Origin: Burkholderiaceae bacterium
Lineage (GTDB): Bacteria; Pseudomonadota; Gammaproteobacteria; Burkholderiales; Burkholderiaceae_C
Direction: 5' to 3'
Length of the DNA stretch: 64,000 bases
NCBI GenBank assembly: GCA_024235955.1
Contig: JACKLJ010000002.1
Location: 744,001 to 808,000 of the forward strand
Shown: positions 20,103 to 28,151 of the stretch, one piece after another
How the letters are laid out: each line of letters opens with the position of its first letter
Numbering within the stretch: position 1 is the stretch's first letter
Position numbers and translations under genes: made by a program
Notes under the pieces: generated by a model
Told to the model about the DNA's origin: nothing
Seen by the model: only the letters and a program-made list of their open reading frames with translations
Databases searched by the model: none

Positions 20103-20873
20103 GTGCCCTCACGCTTCAGCCGTCTGATCGCCCTGACCGGCGCCGTGGTTCTGGTCACTCTCTCCGCCACGGCGCGCGCCGATACCGTGAACATCGCCGT
20201 GGCCGCCAACTTCACCGCGCCGGCCAAGGTGCTGGCGGCGGTCTTCGAGAAAACCACCGGGCATACGGCCAGGCTTTCCTTTGGGCCGACGGGTGGCTTC
20301 TACACCCAGATCAAGAGCGGCGCGCCGTTCGACATCCTGCTGGCGGCCGACGACGAGCGGCCGGCCAGGCTGGAGAAGGAAGGCGACACCGTGCCGGGTT
20401 CGCGCTTCACCTACGCCATCGGCAGGCTGGTGCTGTGGTCGGCCAAACCCGGTCTGGTGGACGCGCAGGGTGCCGTGCTCAGGAGCGGCCAGTTCAACAA
20501 GCTCGCCATCGCCAACCCCAAGCTGGCGCCCTATGGCGCGGCGGCGGTGGAGACCATGAACAAGCTTGGGCTCTACAGCGCGCTGCAGCCCAGGCTGGTC
20601 GAAGGCTCCAGCATCGGCCAGGCCTACCAGTTCGTCGCCAGCGGCAACGCCGACCTGGGCTTCGTGGCGCTGGCGCAGATCCAGGAGGCAGGCGTGATCA
20701 AGGGCGGCTCGGCCTGGGTGGTGCCGGCCGATCTGCACACGCCCATCGTGCAGGACGCGGTGATCCTCAAGCGCGCCGCCGGCAACCCCGCCGCCAAGGC
20801 CTGGATGCAACTGCTGCGTTCGCCCAAGGTGAAGGAGCAGCTGGTGCGCGGCTACGGCTACGACGTGAAGTGA
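20103..20873 (+). CDS. modA: Molybdate ABC transporter substrate-binding protein
   Basis: A periplasmic binding protein for molybdate, and usually tungstate. The 256 aa carry a Sec signal peptide (residues 1-26, cleaved after ATARA), the N-terminal VNIAVAANFTAPAKVLAAVF motif whose Ala/Asn region contacts the oxyanion, FGPTGGFYTQIKSGAPFDI, and a DAVILKRAAGNPAA tail. The start is GTG with AGGAG eleven bases upstream. First gene of modABC; a family-A repeat separates it from modB. Confidence 0.94.
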   Translation: MPSRFSRLIALTGAVVLVTLSATARADTVNIAVAANFTAPAKVLAAVFEKTTGHTARLSFGPTGGFYTQIKSGAPFDILLAADDERPARLEKEGDTVPGSRFTYAIGRLVLWSAKPGLVDAQGAVLRSGQFNKLAIANPKLAPYGAAAVETMNKLGLYSALQPRLVEGSSIGQAYQFVASGNADLGFVALAQIQEAGVIKGGSAWVVPADLHTPIVQDAVILKRAAGNPAAKAWMQLLRSPKVKEQLVRGYGYDVK

Positions 20874-20889
20874 GCCAGACATTGCCAGG

Positions 20890-20954
20890 CTTTGAGAAGC
20901 TTTTTGGGCCTGCAGCCGGCACCTGACGGGCGCAGGCAGCTATCCTACGCATAG
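20890..20954 (-). repeat. Family-A dispersed repeat
   Basis: GGGCGCAGGCAGCTATCCTA reads as the repeat core on the - strand. It occupies the modA-modB gap, so the modABC transcript contains it. Confidence 0.85.
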
Positions 20955-21002
20955 CGCATCGCACCCGCAGTCAGTGGATGCCTTGTCGCTGCCCGCCCCT
21001 CC

Positions 21003-21677
21003 ATGCTCGACACCACCAGCCTCGCCGCCATCCGCCTTTCGGTGGAACTGGCGCTTGCCACCACGCTGACCCTGCTGGTGCTGGGCACGCCGCTGGCCTG
21101 GTGGCTGGCGCGCGGGCGCACGCGCTGGCGGGTGCCGGTGCGCGCGCTGGTGGCGCTGCCGCTGGTGCTGCCGCCCTCGGTGCTCGGCTTCTACCTGCTG
21201 GTGGCGATGGGCCCGAACGGGCCGCTGGGCGCCGCCACGCGCGCGCTGGGCTGGGGCACGCTGGCGTTCACGTTCTGGGGGCTGCTGATCGGTTCCATCG
21301 TCTATTCGCTGCCTTTCGTGGTGCAGCCGCTGATCAACGCCTTCGAGGCCATTGGCGAGCGCCCTTTGGAAGCCGCCGCCACGCTGCGCGCCGGCCCGCT
21401 CGACGCCTTCTGGCACGTGGCGCTGCCGCTGGCCCGGCCGGGCTACGTGACCGGCGCGGTGATGGGCTTCGCGCACACGCTGGGCGAGTTCGGCGTGGTG
21501 CTGATGATCGGCGGCAACATCCCGGGTGAAACGCGCGTGATCTCGGTGCAGATCTACGACCATGTGGAAGCGCTGGAATACACCCAGGCCCACTGGCTGG
21601 CCGGCGGCATGCTGGCCTTCTCCTTCCTGGTGCTGCTGGCGCTGCACATGCTGCAGTCGCGCAAGGAGGTGGCGTGA
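21003..21677 (+). CDS. modB: Molybdate ABC transporter permease
   Basis: Membrane subunit of the molybdate importer. The 224 aa have five or six transmembrane helices and the ABC-permease EAA-loop segment (EAAATLRAGPLDAFWHVALP, near 125-145) that docks on ModC. LPPSVLGFYLL and GEFGVVLMIGGNIPG are typical ModB strings. The modC GTG at 21674 overlaps its stop, suggesting coupled translation. Confidence 0.95.
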   Translation: MLDTTSLAAIRLSVELALATTLTLLVLGTPLAWWLARGRTRWRVPVRALVALPLVLPPSVLGFYLLVAMGPNGPLGAATRALGWGTLAFTFWGLLIGSIVYSLPFVVQPLINAFEAIGERPLEAAATLRAGPLDAFWHVALPLARPGYVTGAVMGFAHTLGEFGVVLMIGGNIPGETRVISVQIYDHVEALEYTQAHWLAGGMLAFSFLVLLALHMLQSRKEVA

Positions 21678-22840
21678 GCCCCCCGGATGCTACTGTTTCA
21701 GGAGCTTCCTGCGCCCGTCACGATTGGGCCGGAAGCCCAAAACATGCTGAATCCGGATTGTCGGTGCGGGCGCGCGTGCAACCAGGCCCGGGCTTCGTGC
21801 TCGACGTGGACACGATGTTGCCCGCGAGCGGCGTCACCGCCATCTTCGGCCCTTCGGGCTGCGGCAAGACCACGCTGCTGCGCGCCATCGCAGGGCTGGT
21901 GCGGCCCTCGCCCGGACGCGTGGCGCTCGGCGAGCACGTCTGGCAGGACGACGCGCGCGGCCTCTGGCTGCCGCCGCACCGCCGCGCCGTGGGCGTGGTG
22001 TTCCAGGAAGCCAGCCTGTTCGCGCACCTGTCGGTGCGTCAGAACCTGGACTTCGGGCTCCAGCGCGTGCCGCCGGCCGAGCGCCGCATCGCGCTCGACC
22101 AGGCGGTGGCGCTGCTGGGCATCGGGCCGTTGATGGACCGCAAGCCCGCGCACCTGTCGGGCGGGGAGCGCCAGCGCGTGGCCATCGCCCGCGCGCTGGC
22201 CACCAGCCCCCGCCTGCTGCTGATGGACGAGCCGCTGGCCTCGCTCGACGCAGCGCGCAAGGCCGATCTGCTGCCCTACTTCGAGCGGCTGCAGCGCGAG
22301 CTGGCGATTCCCATGCTGTACGTCACGCACTCGCTGGACGAACTGGCGCGGCTGGCCGACGAGGTGCTGCTGCTGGAAGCCGGCCGCGTGCACGCGCAGG
22401 GCCCGGTGGCCGAACTCATGACGCGGCTCGACCTGGCGCTGACCCGGGGCGATGCGGCCAGTGCGCTGGTCGACGGCGTGGTCGACCCCGTGGACGACCC
22501 CTACCATCTGCTGCACGTGCGCTTTGCCGGTGGCGTGGTGCAGTGCATCCATGCGCCGGGGTCACCGGCGCGCCACCCGGGCGAGCGCGTGCGCCTGCGC
22601 GTGCAGGCGCGCGACGTGAGCCTGACGCTCACGCCCGCCACCGACACCAGCATCCTCAACGTGCTGCCCGCACGCGTACAGGCACTCGCCGACGACGGCC
22701 CGGCGCAGATGCTGGTGGCACTCGAAGCCGGCGGCGTGCCGCTGCTGGCGCGCGTGACGCGCAAGTCGGCGCAGCTGCTGGCGCTGGCACCAGGCCAGCC
22801 GGTGTTCGCCCAGATCAAGGGCGTGGCCGTGCTCGACTGA
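21674..22840 (+). CDS. modC: Molybdate ABC transporter ATPase
   Basis: The ATP-hydrolysing subunit. The 388-aa frame shows Walker A GPSGCGKTT, signature LSGGERQRVAIARAL, Walker B LLLMDEP, an H-loop YVTHS, and a C-terminal TOBE domain (about 315-385) that can bind oxyanion and inhibit transport. GTG 21674 overlaps modB, but the first 28 residues are encoded by a family-A repeat. The ancestral start may be TTG 21758 or GTG 21764, giving a ModC of normal N-terminal length. An intrinsic terminator follows at 22856. Confidence 0.93.
   Translation: MSPPDATVSGASCARHDWAGSPKHAESGLSVRARVQPGPGFVLDVDTMLPASGVTAIFGPSGCGKTTLLRAIAGLVRPSPGRVALGEHVWQDDARGLWLPPHRRAVGVVFQEASLFAHLSVRQNLDFGLQRVPPAERRIALDQAVALLGIGPLMDRKPAHLSGGERQRVAIARALATSPRLLLMDEPLASLDAARKADLLPYFERLQRELAIPMLYVTHSLDELARLADEVLLLEAGRVHAQGPVAELMTRLDLALTRGDAASALVDGVVDPVDDPYHLLHVRFAGGVVQCIHAPGSPARHPGERVRLRVQARDVSLTLTPATDTSILNVLPARVQALADDGPAQMLVALEAGGVPLLARVTRKSAQLLALAPGQPVFAQIKGVAVLD
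21687..21755 (+). repeat. Family-A dispersed repeat inside the modC 5' end
   Basis: GGAGCTTCCTGCGCCCGTCA with an upstream GCTACT block and downstream AAGCCCAAAA. It would encode residues 5-28 if modC starts at 21674. Confidence 0.82.
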
Positions 22841-22855
22841 GCTGAGCGCGCCATG

Positions 22856-22878
22856 AGCGCGGGTTAACCCGCGCTTTT
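22856..22878 (+). terminator. Intrinsic terminator of modABC
   Basis: A perfect 20-bp palindrome (AGCGCGGGTT and its complement) followed by a T-run. Confidence 0.88.
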
Positions 22879-22984
22879 GAATCTGTCGAGAAACTGTCCT
22901 ACGTGGAAACCGCTGTTGTAAGCCGGCGCCCGGCTTGAACAATGGTCCGGGCTTCGGCCTTTGTGTTCAGCTCTGCGTATCGAT

Positions 22985-23407
22985 ATGAATGATCAAAATC
23001 TATTAAGGGGACTCTTTCTGGCGATCATCGCCGGGGTGTTCGGTGTGATGGCCACGCGCTATTCCGTCGGCACTTTTGCCCATGCCGGCCCCGGGCTGTT
23101 TCCGTTGCTCGTCAGTTGCCTGCTTGGCGTGATCGCGGTGTTCATGGTCGTGCGCTCGCGCATCGTGCCCAAGGTCCCCGTGGACTTCAGCATCCGCAAC
23201 ATCGGCATCATCATGGTCGCGCTGTGCGGCTTCGTGGTGGTGTCGGAGCTGCTGAACATGATCGCGGGCATCTTCTTCCTGGTGTTCGTCTCGGCGTTTG
23301 CCGGAACCTCGTACTCGTGGGTCCGCAACCTCAAGATCTTCGCCGTGCTCCTGGCCGTGGCCTTCGCCTTCCAGAAGCTCCTGGGCCTCAACCTGCCGCT
23401 GATCTGA
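22985..23407 (+). CDS. tctB: Tripartite tricarboxylate transporter small subunit TctB
   Basis: The small membrane subunit of TTT-family transporters. The 140 aa have four hydrophobic segments (about 7-24, 35-53, 70-95, 110-130) and the family GPGLFPLLVSCLLG segment. ATG 22985 is taken as the start; a TTG at 22961 extends the frame without a better ribosome site. It precedes tctA by one base. No TctC (Bug) binding protein accompanies the pair, although a Bug gene lies 25 kb away at 49015-49986. Confidence 0.9.
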   Translation: MNDQNLLRGLFLAIIAGVFGVMATRYSVGTFAHAGPGLFPLLVSCLLGVIAVFMVVRSRIVPKVPVDFSIRNIGIIMVALCGFVVVSELLNMIAGIFFLVFVSAFAGTSYSWVRNLKIFAVLLAVAFAFQKLLGLNLPLI

Positions 23408-23408
23408 C

Positions 23409-24923
23409 ATGGAAACCCTGCACAACCTCGCTTTCGGGTTCGAGCACGCGCTCACCCTCCACAACCTGATGTACTGCGCCATCGGGTGCGTGGTCGGCAC
23501 CGTGGTCGGCCTGCTGCCCGGCCTGGGCCCGCTGGCCACCATCAGCCTGCTGCTGCCGCTGACCTACTCGATCGACACCACCAGCGCCCTGATCATGCTG
23601 GCCGGCATCTACTACGGCGCCCAGTACGGCGACAGCGTGAGCGCGATCACCATGAAGATCCCGCACGCCAGCAGCATCGTGGCGTGTATCGACGGCTACT
23701 CCATGACGCTCAAGGGCAAGACGGGGCTGGCGCTGTTCACCGCCGGCATCTCGAGCTTCATCGGCGGCACGGTCGCCATCGTGGTGCTGGCCTGGCTGGC
23801 GCCGGTGCTAGGTGAAGTGGCGCTGCTGTTCGGCCCGGCCGACTACTGCGCACTGATGCTGTTCGGCTTTGTGTGCGTGAGCTTCGTCACCACCGGCAGC
23901 CTGCTGAACGGGTTTGCGATGTGCATGGTCGGCGTGCTGCTGGGCATGATCGGCACCGACGTGAACAGCGGCGTGCAGCGCTACACCATGGACCTGCCAA
24001 GCCTCGCCGACGGCGTGAGCCTGGTAAGCATCGCGCTGGGCATGTTCGGTATCGCGGAAATCACCAAGAACCTGGATGAGAAGGAAGAGCGCTCGCCCTT
24101 CAACGGCAAGATCAACCTGATCCCCACCTGGCCGGAGTTCAAGCGCATCATCCCCAGCGCCCTGCGCGGCAGCGCGGTGGGCTCGTTCATGGGCATCCTG
24201 CCCGGTGGCGGCACGGTGATCGCGCAGTTCGCGGCCTACGCTGTTGAGCGCAAGGTGAGCAAGTACCGTGACGAGATCGGGCACGGTGCGATCGAAGGCG
24301 TGGCCGGTTACGCCGCCGCCGACGAGGCCGCCGCCCGCACCAGCTTCATCCCGCTGATGAGCATCGGCATTCCCGAGAACGCCGTGATGGCGCTGATGAT
24401 GGGCGCCTTCATCATCAAGGGTATCCAGCCCGGCCCCAACATGATCGCCAGCCACCCCCACATCTTCTGGGGCCTGGTGGCCAGCATGTGGGTGGGCAAC
24501 GTGTTCCTGGTGGTGCTGAACGTGCCGCTGGTGCGCTACTGGCTGTCGCTGTTCAAGATTCCGTACAACGTGCTGTTCCCGGCGATCCTGTTCTTCTGCT
24601 GCGTAGGCACTTACAGCATCAACAACAACCTGGACGATGTGTACCAGACTGCGGCCTTCGGCCTGGCAGGTTACGTGTTCCTGCGCCTTGGCCTGGACGC
24701 TGCGCCCATGATGCTGGGGTTCATCCTGGGCCCGATGCTGGAAGAGAACTTCCGCCGCACCATGCTGCTGAGCCGCGGCGACTTCGCCGTGTTCTTCCAG
24801 CACCCGATCAGCGCGACGCTGTTGGTCATGATCGCCCTGTTCATCGTCTGGCAGGTGTTCTCGTTCATCCGCAACAAGGGCGCCACCAAACCGCTGATCG
24901 ACGTCATGCCGCAGGAGGAATGA
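23409..24923 (+). CDS. tctA: Tripartite tricarboxylate transporter large subunit TctA
   Basis: The 12-helix channel subunit for citrate-like carboxylates. The 504 aa include the TctA signature repeats GLLPGLGPLATISLLLPLTY (near 37-56) and GILPGGGTVIAQFAAYAVE (near 264), plus GIPENAVMALMMGAF near 318. It is co-transcribed with tctB. Convergent downstream is a TctDE-like two-component system, the usual regulator of such transporters. Confidence 0.95.
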   Translation: METLHNLAFGFEHALTLHNLMYCAIGCVVGTVVGLLPGLGPLATISLLLPLTYSIDTTSALIMLAGIYYGAQYGDSVSAITMKIPHASSIVACIDGYSMTLKGKTGLALFTAGISSFIGGTVAIVVLAWLAPVLGEVALLFGPADYCALMLFGFVCVSFVTTGSLLNGFAMCMVGVLLGMIGTDVNSGVQRYTMDLPSLADGVSLVSIALGMFGIAEITKNLDEKEERSPFNGKINLIPTWPEFKRIIPSALRGSAVGSFMGILPGGGTVIAQFAAYAVERKVSKYRDEIGHGAIEGVAGYAAADEAAARTSFIPLMSIGIPENAVMALMMGAFIIKGIQPGPNMIASHPHIFWGLVASMWVGNVFLVVLNVPLVRYWLSLFKIPYNVLFPAILFFCCVGTYSINNNLDDVYQTAAFGLAGYVFLRLGLDAAPMMLGFILGPMLEENFRRTMLLSRGDFAVFFQHPISATLLVMIALFIVWQVFSFIRNKGATKPLIDVMPQEE

Positions 24924-24933
24924 GGCTTGCACC

Positions 24934-24993
24934 CGGCCAGCGCGGCACCCGCGCTGGCCGCAACACCAACGCCGCCTTCAGGGCGGCGTTTTT
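24934..24993. terminator. Double hairpin terminator after tctA
   Basis: Hairpin 1 pairs CGGCCAGCGCGG (24934-24945) with 24949-24960. Hairpin 2 pairs AACGCCGCC (24968-24976) with GGCGGCGTT (24982-24990) and runs into TTTTT. The second hairpin overlaps the last codons of the histidine kinase gene on the other strand. Confidence 0.85.
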
Positions 24994-26381
24994 GCTGGCG
25001 GTAAGGTGGTCCGCACGCGAAGGCCGCGGCCGCCCTCGCCGCTCTCGAAAGCCACCGTCGCGCCGTGCAGGCGCGCAATGTCCGTCACGATGGCCAGGCC
25101 CAGGCCGCTGCCGGAACCCTGCGCCTGACGGCCGCGCTGGAAGCGCCGCCCCAGGCCGGCGCGCTCTTCCAGCGGCACCCCGGGGCCGTCGTCTTCCACC
25201 ACGAGTTCCACGCTGCCTTCGTGGGCGCGCGTGACTACCGTGATGCTGGCCCCTGGCCCCGCGTAGGCGATGGCGTTCTGTACCAGGTTGCCCAGCAGCT
25301 CACCCAGCAGCACCGGGTGACCGCGCACCCAGGCCGGCTGCAGGTCGAAGCCGAGGTCCTGGCCGGCATCGAGCGCGGGTAGCAGCCAGAGGTCGGCGTT
25401 GTCGGCCGCCAGGGCCCGCAGATCCACCGCCTCGGTGGGCAGGGTCGGATCGATGCCCATGCCTTCGGCGCGCGCCAGGGCGAGCAGTTGCTGGGCCAGC
25501 CGGCTGCCACGCTCGGCCGCGCCGTGCAGGCGCTTGAGCGCAGGCTTCATGGTCTCCGGGTGCGGCTGGGCCAGCAGTTCGGCGGCTTCCACGCGCATCA
25601 CGGCCAGGGGCGTTCGCAGCTGGTGCGCCGCGTCGGCCACGAAGGTGCGCTGTGCGGCAGCGGCGGTGCGCAGCCGGTCCAGCAACTGGTTGGTGGCACG
25701 CATGAAGCCGGCCACCTCGCTGGGCACGCCACGGGTGTCGACGGCGCGCAGGCGTTCGGGCGTCAGGCTGGCCACCTCGGTGGCGGCGCTTTCCACCGGG
25801 CGCAGCGCGCGGCGCACCGCCAGCACCGCCAGGCCGGCCAACGGCAGCGCAAGGGCCAGTGCGCCCAGCACGGCGCCCAACAGGGCGGCGCGGCGCGCCG
25901 CAGCGCGCTTGGTCCGCGTTTCCGCCACAAGAATGGTGCAGATCCGCTCCGGCGACGCTCCGCATGCGACCGCGTGGGTCACCAGGCGCACGGGCTCGCC
26001 GCCCAGAACGGCATCGTGGTAATCCCACTGGCCGGCCGCCAGCGGCTGGGCCAGCGCGGTCAGCGCGGCGGTGCCGCCCAGCAGGCGCCCGTCCGGGTCG
26101 GTCACGGCGAACACGGTCTTGTCCACCAGGTTGGCGCGCAGGGCCTGTTCGGTCTGCGCGCTGATGGGCAGCGTGGCCCGGTCGCCCTGCCAGTCGATCA
26201 GCTGCTCCAGCGCGACCGTGGTGTCCGTCAACGCCCGGTCCAGCGCGTCCAGCGCCGGGATCAGCGCGATGCGGTAGATCAGCAACGCGCCCAGCGGCAC
26301 CAGCAACGCCAGCGCCGGCAACAGCCACAGCAGCAGGGTGCGCTGCAGGCTGGGCTGGCGCGCGGCGGAAGACATGCTCAC
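24978..26381 (-). CDS. Sensor histidine kinase, TctE-like
   Basis: Membrane sensor of 467 aa. TM1 (about 15-37), a periplasmic sensor of about 120 residues, TM2 (about 165-188), then HAMP, a HisKA domain with the phosphoacceptor in DAAHQLRTPLAVMRVEA near 255, and a HATPase domain with N-box NLVQNAIAYA, DDGPGVPLEERAGL and GSGLGLAIV. The architecture fits TctE/QseC kinases that sense citrate-like acids. It follows the response regulator on the same strand and is convergent with tctBA. The last five codons lie in the tctA terminator. Confidence 0.9.
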   Translation of the reverse strand: MSMSSAARQPSLQRTLLLWLLPALALLVPLGALLIYRIALIPALDALDRALTDTTVALEQLIDWQGDRATLPISAQTEQALRANLVDKTVFAVTDPDGRLLGGTAALTALAQPLAAGQWDYHDAVLGGEPVRLVTHAVACGASPERICTILVAETRTKRAAARRAALLGAVLGALALALPLAGLAVLAVRRALRPVESAATEVASLTPERLRAVDTRGVPSEVAGFMRATNQLLDRLRTAAAAQRTFVADAAHQLRTPLAVMRVEAAELLAQPHPETMKPALKRLHGAAERGSRLAQQLLALARAEGMGIDPTLPTEAVDLRALAADNADLWLLPALDAGQDLGFDLQPAWVRGHPVLLGELLGNLVQNAIAYAGPGASITVVTRAHEGSVELVVEDDGPGVPLEERAGLGRRFQRGRQAQGSGSGLGLAIVTDIARLHGATVAFESGEGGRGLRVRTTLPPAKTPP

Positions 26382-26465
26382 CTGTCGGCCCGGAGCGCCG
26401 TCACGGCGCCACGCTCCGCGCTGCGCGCCGCTGGCGCGAGCGCCCTCGGAACGGCCGGGCCGCGC

Positions 26466-27140
26466 TCATGCCGGCTCGACGGCCTCGATCAGGTAGCCCA
26501 GCCCGCGCACGGTGCGCAGGCGCACGCCGGCGGGTTCGATCTTGCCGCGCAGGCGCGACATCAGCAGTTCCAGCGCGTTGTCGGAGGCGGCGGCGTTCCA
26601 GTCGGGAATCAGCGCCGCCAGCTTGTCGCGCGCCACGATGCGGCCCACCTGCTGCAGCAGGTACTCGAGCACCACCGATTCGCGCGCCGTCAGGTGCACC
26701 GACGCCTCGCCGATGAAAGCGCGCCGTGCGCTGCTGTCGAAACGCAGCTGGCCCAGCGCCAGCGCGCCGTCGCGGCGGAACTCGTGGCGCCGCACCAGGG
26801 CGCGCAGGCGCGCCAGCAGCTCCGGTACCGCGAAGGGCTTGACCAGGTAGTCGTCGGCCCCGCTTTCCAGGCCGGCCACGCGGTCCTCGACCCCGTCGCG
26901 CGCCGTGAGCATGAGCACCGGCAGGTACGAGCCCTGGGCGCGCACGCGGCGCAGGGTTTCCAGGCCGTCGACGCCTGGCAGGCCGATATCGAGCACCAGG
27001 GCGTCGTAGTCGTCCTGTTGCACCGAGCGCGGCACCGGCTCGCCGGTGGCGCTCACGTCCACGCGCCAGCCGCGCGCCCTCATGGCGGTGGCGGTGGCCT
27101 CGGCCAGCGCCGCATCGTCTTCAACCAGCAGTATGTTCAT
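26466..27140 (-). CDS. OmpR-family response regulator, TctD-like
   Basis: The 224 aa contain a receiver domain (MNILLVEDDAALAEA start, phosphoacceptor Asp in ALVLDIGLPGVDG near 51, Lys in YLVKPFAVPELLARL near 101) and an OmpR/PhoB winged helix (about 125-222, with RLRGKIEPAGVRLRTVRGLG). An 84-bp gap to the kinase holds no recognisable element. With the kinase it most likely activates tctBA, as TctD/TctE do elsewhere. The target is inferred from proximity. Confidence 0.9.
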   Translation of the reverse strand: MNILLVEDDAALAEATATAMRARGWRVDVSATGEPVPRSVQQDDYDALVLDIGLPGVDGLETLRRVRAQGSYLPVLMLTARDGVEDRVAGLESGADDYLVKPFAVPELLARLRALVRRHEFRRDGALALGQLRFDSSARRAFIGEASVHLTARESVVLEYLLQQVGRIVARDKLAALIPDWNAAASDNALELLMSRLRGKIEPAGVRLRTVRGLGYLIEAVEPA

Positions 27141-27224
27141 GATGGCTTTGGCGGCCGCGCCGCCCGTGCTCCCCTGCGGAGCGCAAGCATAGCCAAATCC
27201 GCGCGAGGCCGGACGCGGCGCCGC

Positions 27225-28151
27225 TCAGGGCGTGCCGAAACCCAGATCCCGCAGCACCTGCTGGGCCGGCGCCTCCAGCACGGCCTTGGCGAACTGCTGC
27301 GCCGCCGCCGGCGCGTCGGCACGCACGGTGAGGCCGTAGTCCGCGCCCACCGCCAGGCCGGGCGGCAGCTGCACCACCTGCAGGCGCGGCACCTCGCGGC
27401 GCGCCGCCACGGCGTTGGTGCAGTAAGTGAGGTAAGCGTCGGCGCGACCCTCGTCCATCAGCCAGGCATAGGCGCTGCGGCCGGCTGGCGGCTGGGGTGA
27501 CGCCGGCCCGCCCGACAACTTGAGCGCCTTGGCATCAAGCTGGGCGTAGGCGCCGGGCTGCTGCGCCTCGGCCAGGCGGAAGAAGGCCCAGGCGTAGTCG
27601 CCGGCCGGGTCGGCCCCCGGCGTGGACGTGCCGAGCCGCACTTCCGGCCGCAGCAGCGTGCCGAGCACGGTGGCCGGCACCACATGCAGCTTGTCGCTGG
27701 TCAGCAGGCACAGCTGGTTACGCGTGAACACCACCGGCGCCTGCCAGCCGCCATCTTCGGCCAGCTGGCGCGGGTGCGCCATGTTGGCCGAAGCGAACAC
27801 CTGGGCACGCGGGCCGGCATCCGCCGCCGCGGCGCCCGACGCGCCTTGTCTGGCGATGCGCTCGCGCAGCAGGCCTGACGGGCCGAAGGTGAGCTGCACC
27901 CTCTGTCCGGTGCGCGCCTCGTGGTCGCGCGCGATGCGGGTAAGCGCCTCGCGCAGGCTGCCGGCGGCATACACCTGCACGGCCACGGGTTCAGCGGGTT
28001 TCGGGCTGCTGGCCGGCTGCTGGACGGCGACGGCAGCTTCTTTTTTTGCAGCATCCACGGCGGGCTTGCTGGCGCAGCCGGCCAGCCACAGGGCGCCACC
28101 GGCGGCGCCCCAGCCCAGCGCCAGCAGGGCGCGCTCGATCAGGCGGCTCAT
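27225..28151 (-). CDS. ModA-like oxyanion-binding lipoprotein in the tup operon
   Basis: A 308-residue predicted lipoprotein: a hydrophobic signal ending in the lipobox LAGC (Cys26), an Ala/Pro/Lys linker to about residue 56, then a periplasmic-binding fold beginning VQVYAAGSLREALTRIA and containing QLTFGPSGLLRERIA, both like ModA. Its start overlaps the tupA stop (ATGA), so it is the fourth gene of the tup operon. Two binding proteins for one permease is unusual. It may recognise molybdate, or another oxyanion, or deliver tungstate from a second site. Confidence 0.8.
   Translation of the reverse strand: MSRLIERALLALGWGAAGGALWLAGCASKPAVDAAKKEAAVAVQQPASSPKPAEPVAVQVYAAGSLREALTRIARDHEARTGQRVQLTFGPSGLLRERIARQGASGAAAADAGPRAQVFASANMAHPRQLAEDGGWQAPVVFTRNQLCLLTSDKLHVVPATVLGTLLRPEVRLGTSTPGADPAGDYAWAFFRLAEAQQPGAYAQLDAKALKLSGGPASPQPPAGRSAYAWLMDEGRADAYLTYCTNAVAARREVPRLQVVQLPPGLAVGADYGLTVRADAPAAAQQFAKAVLEAPAQQVLRDLGFGTP

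Noticed and set aside
18218..22875. GGGTTAACCC shared between the aorA-phyH gap and the modC terminator as a common operator
   Set aside because: The modC copy is fully explained as a terminator stem, and a 10-base palindrome can recur by chance.
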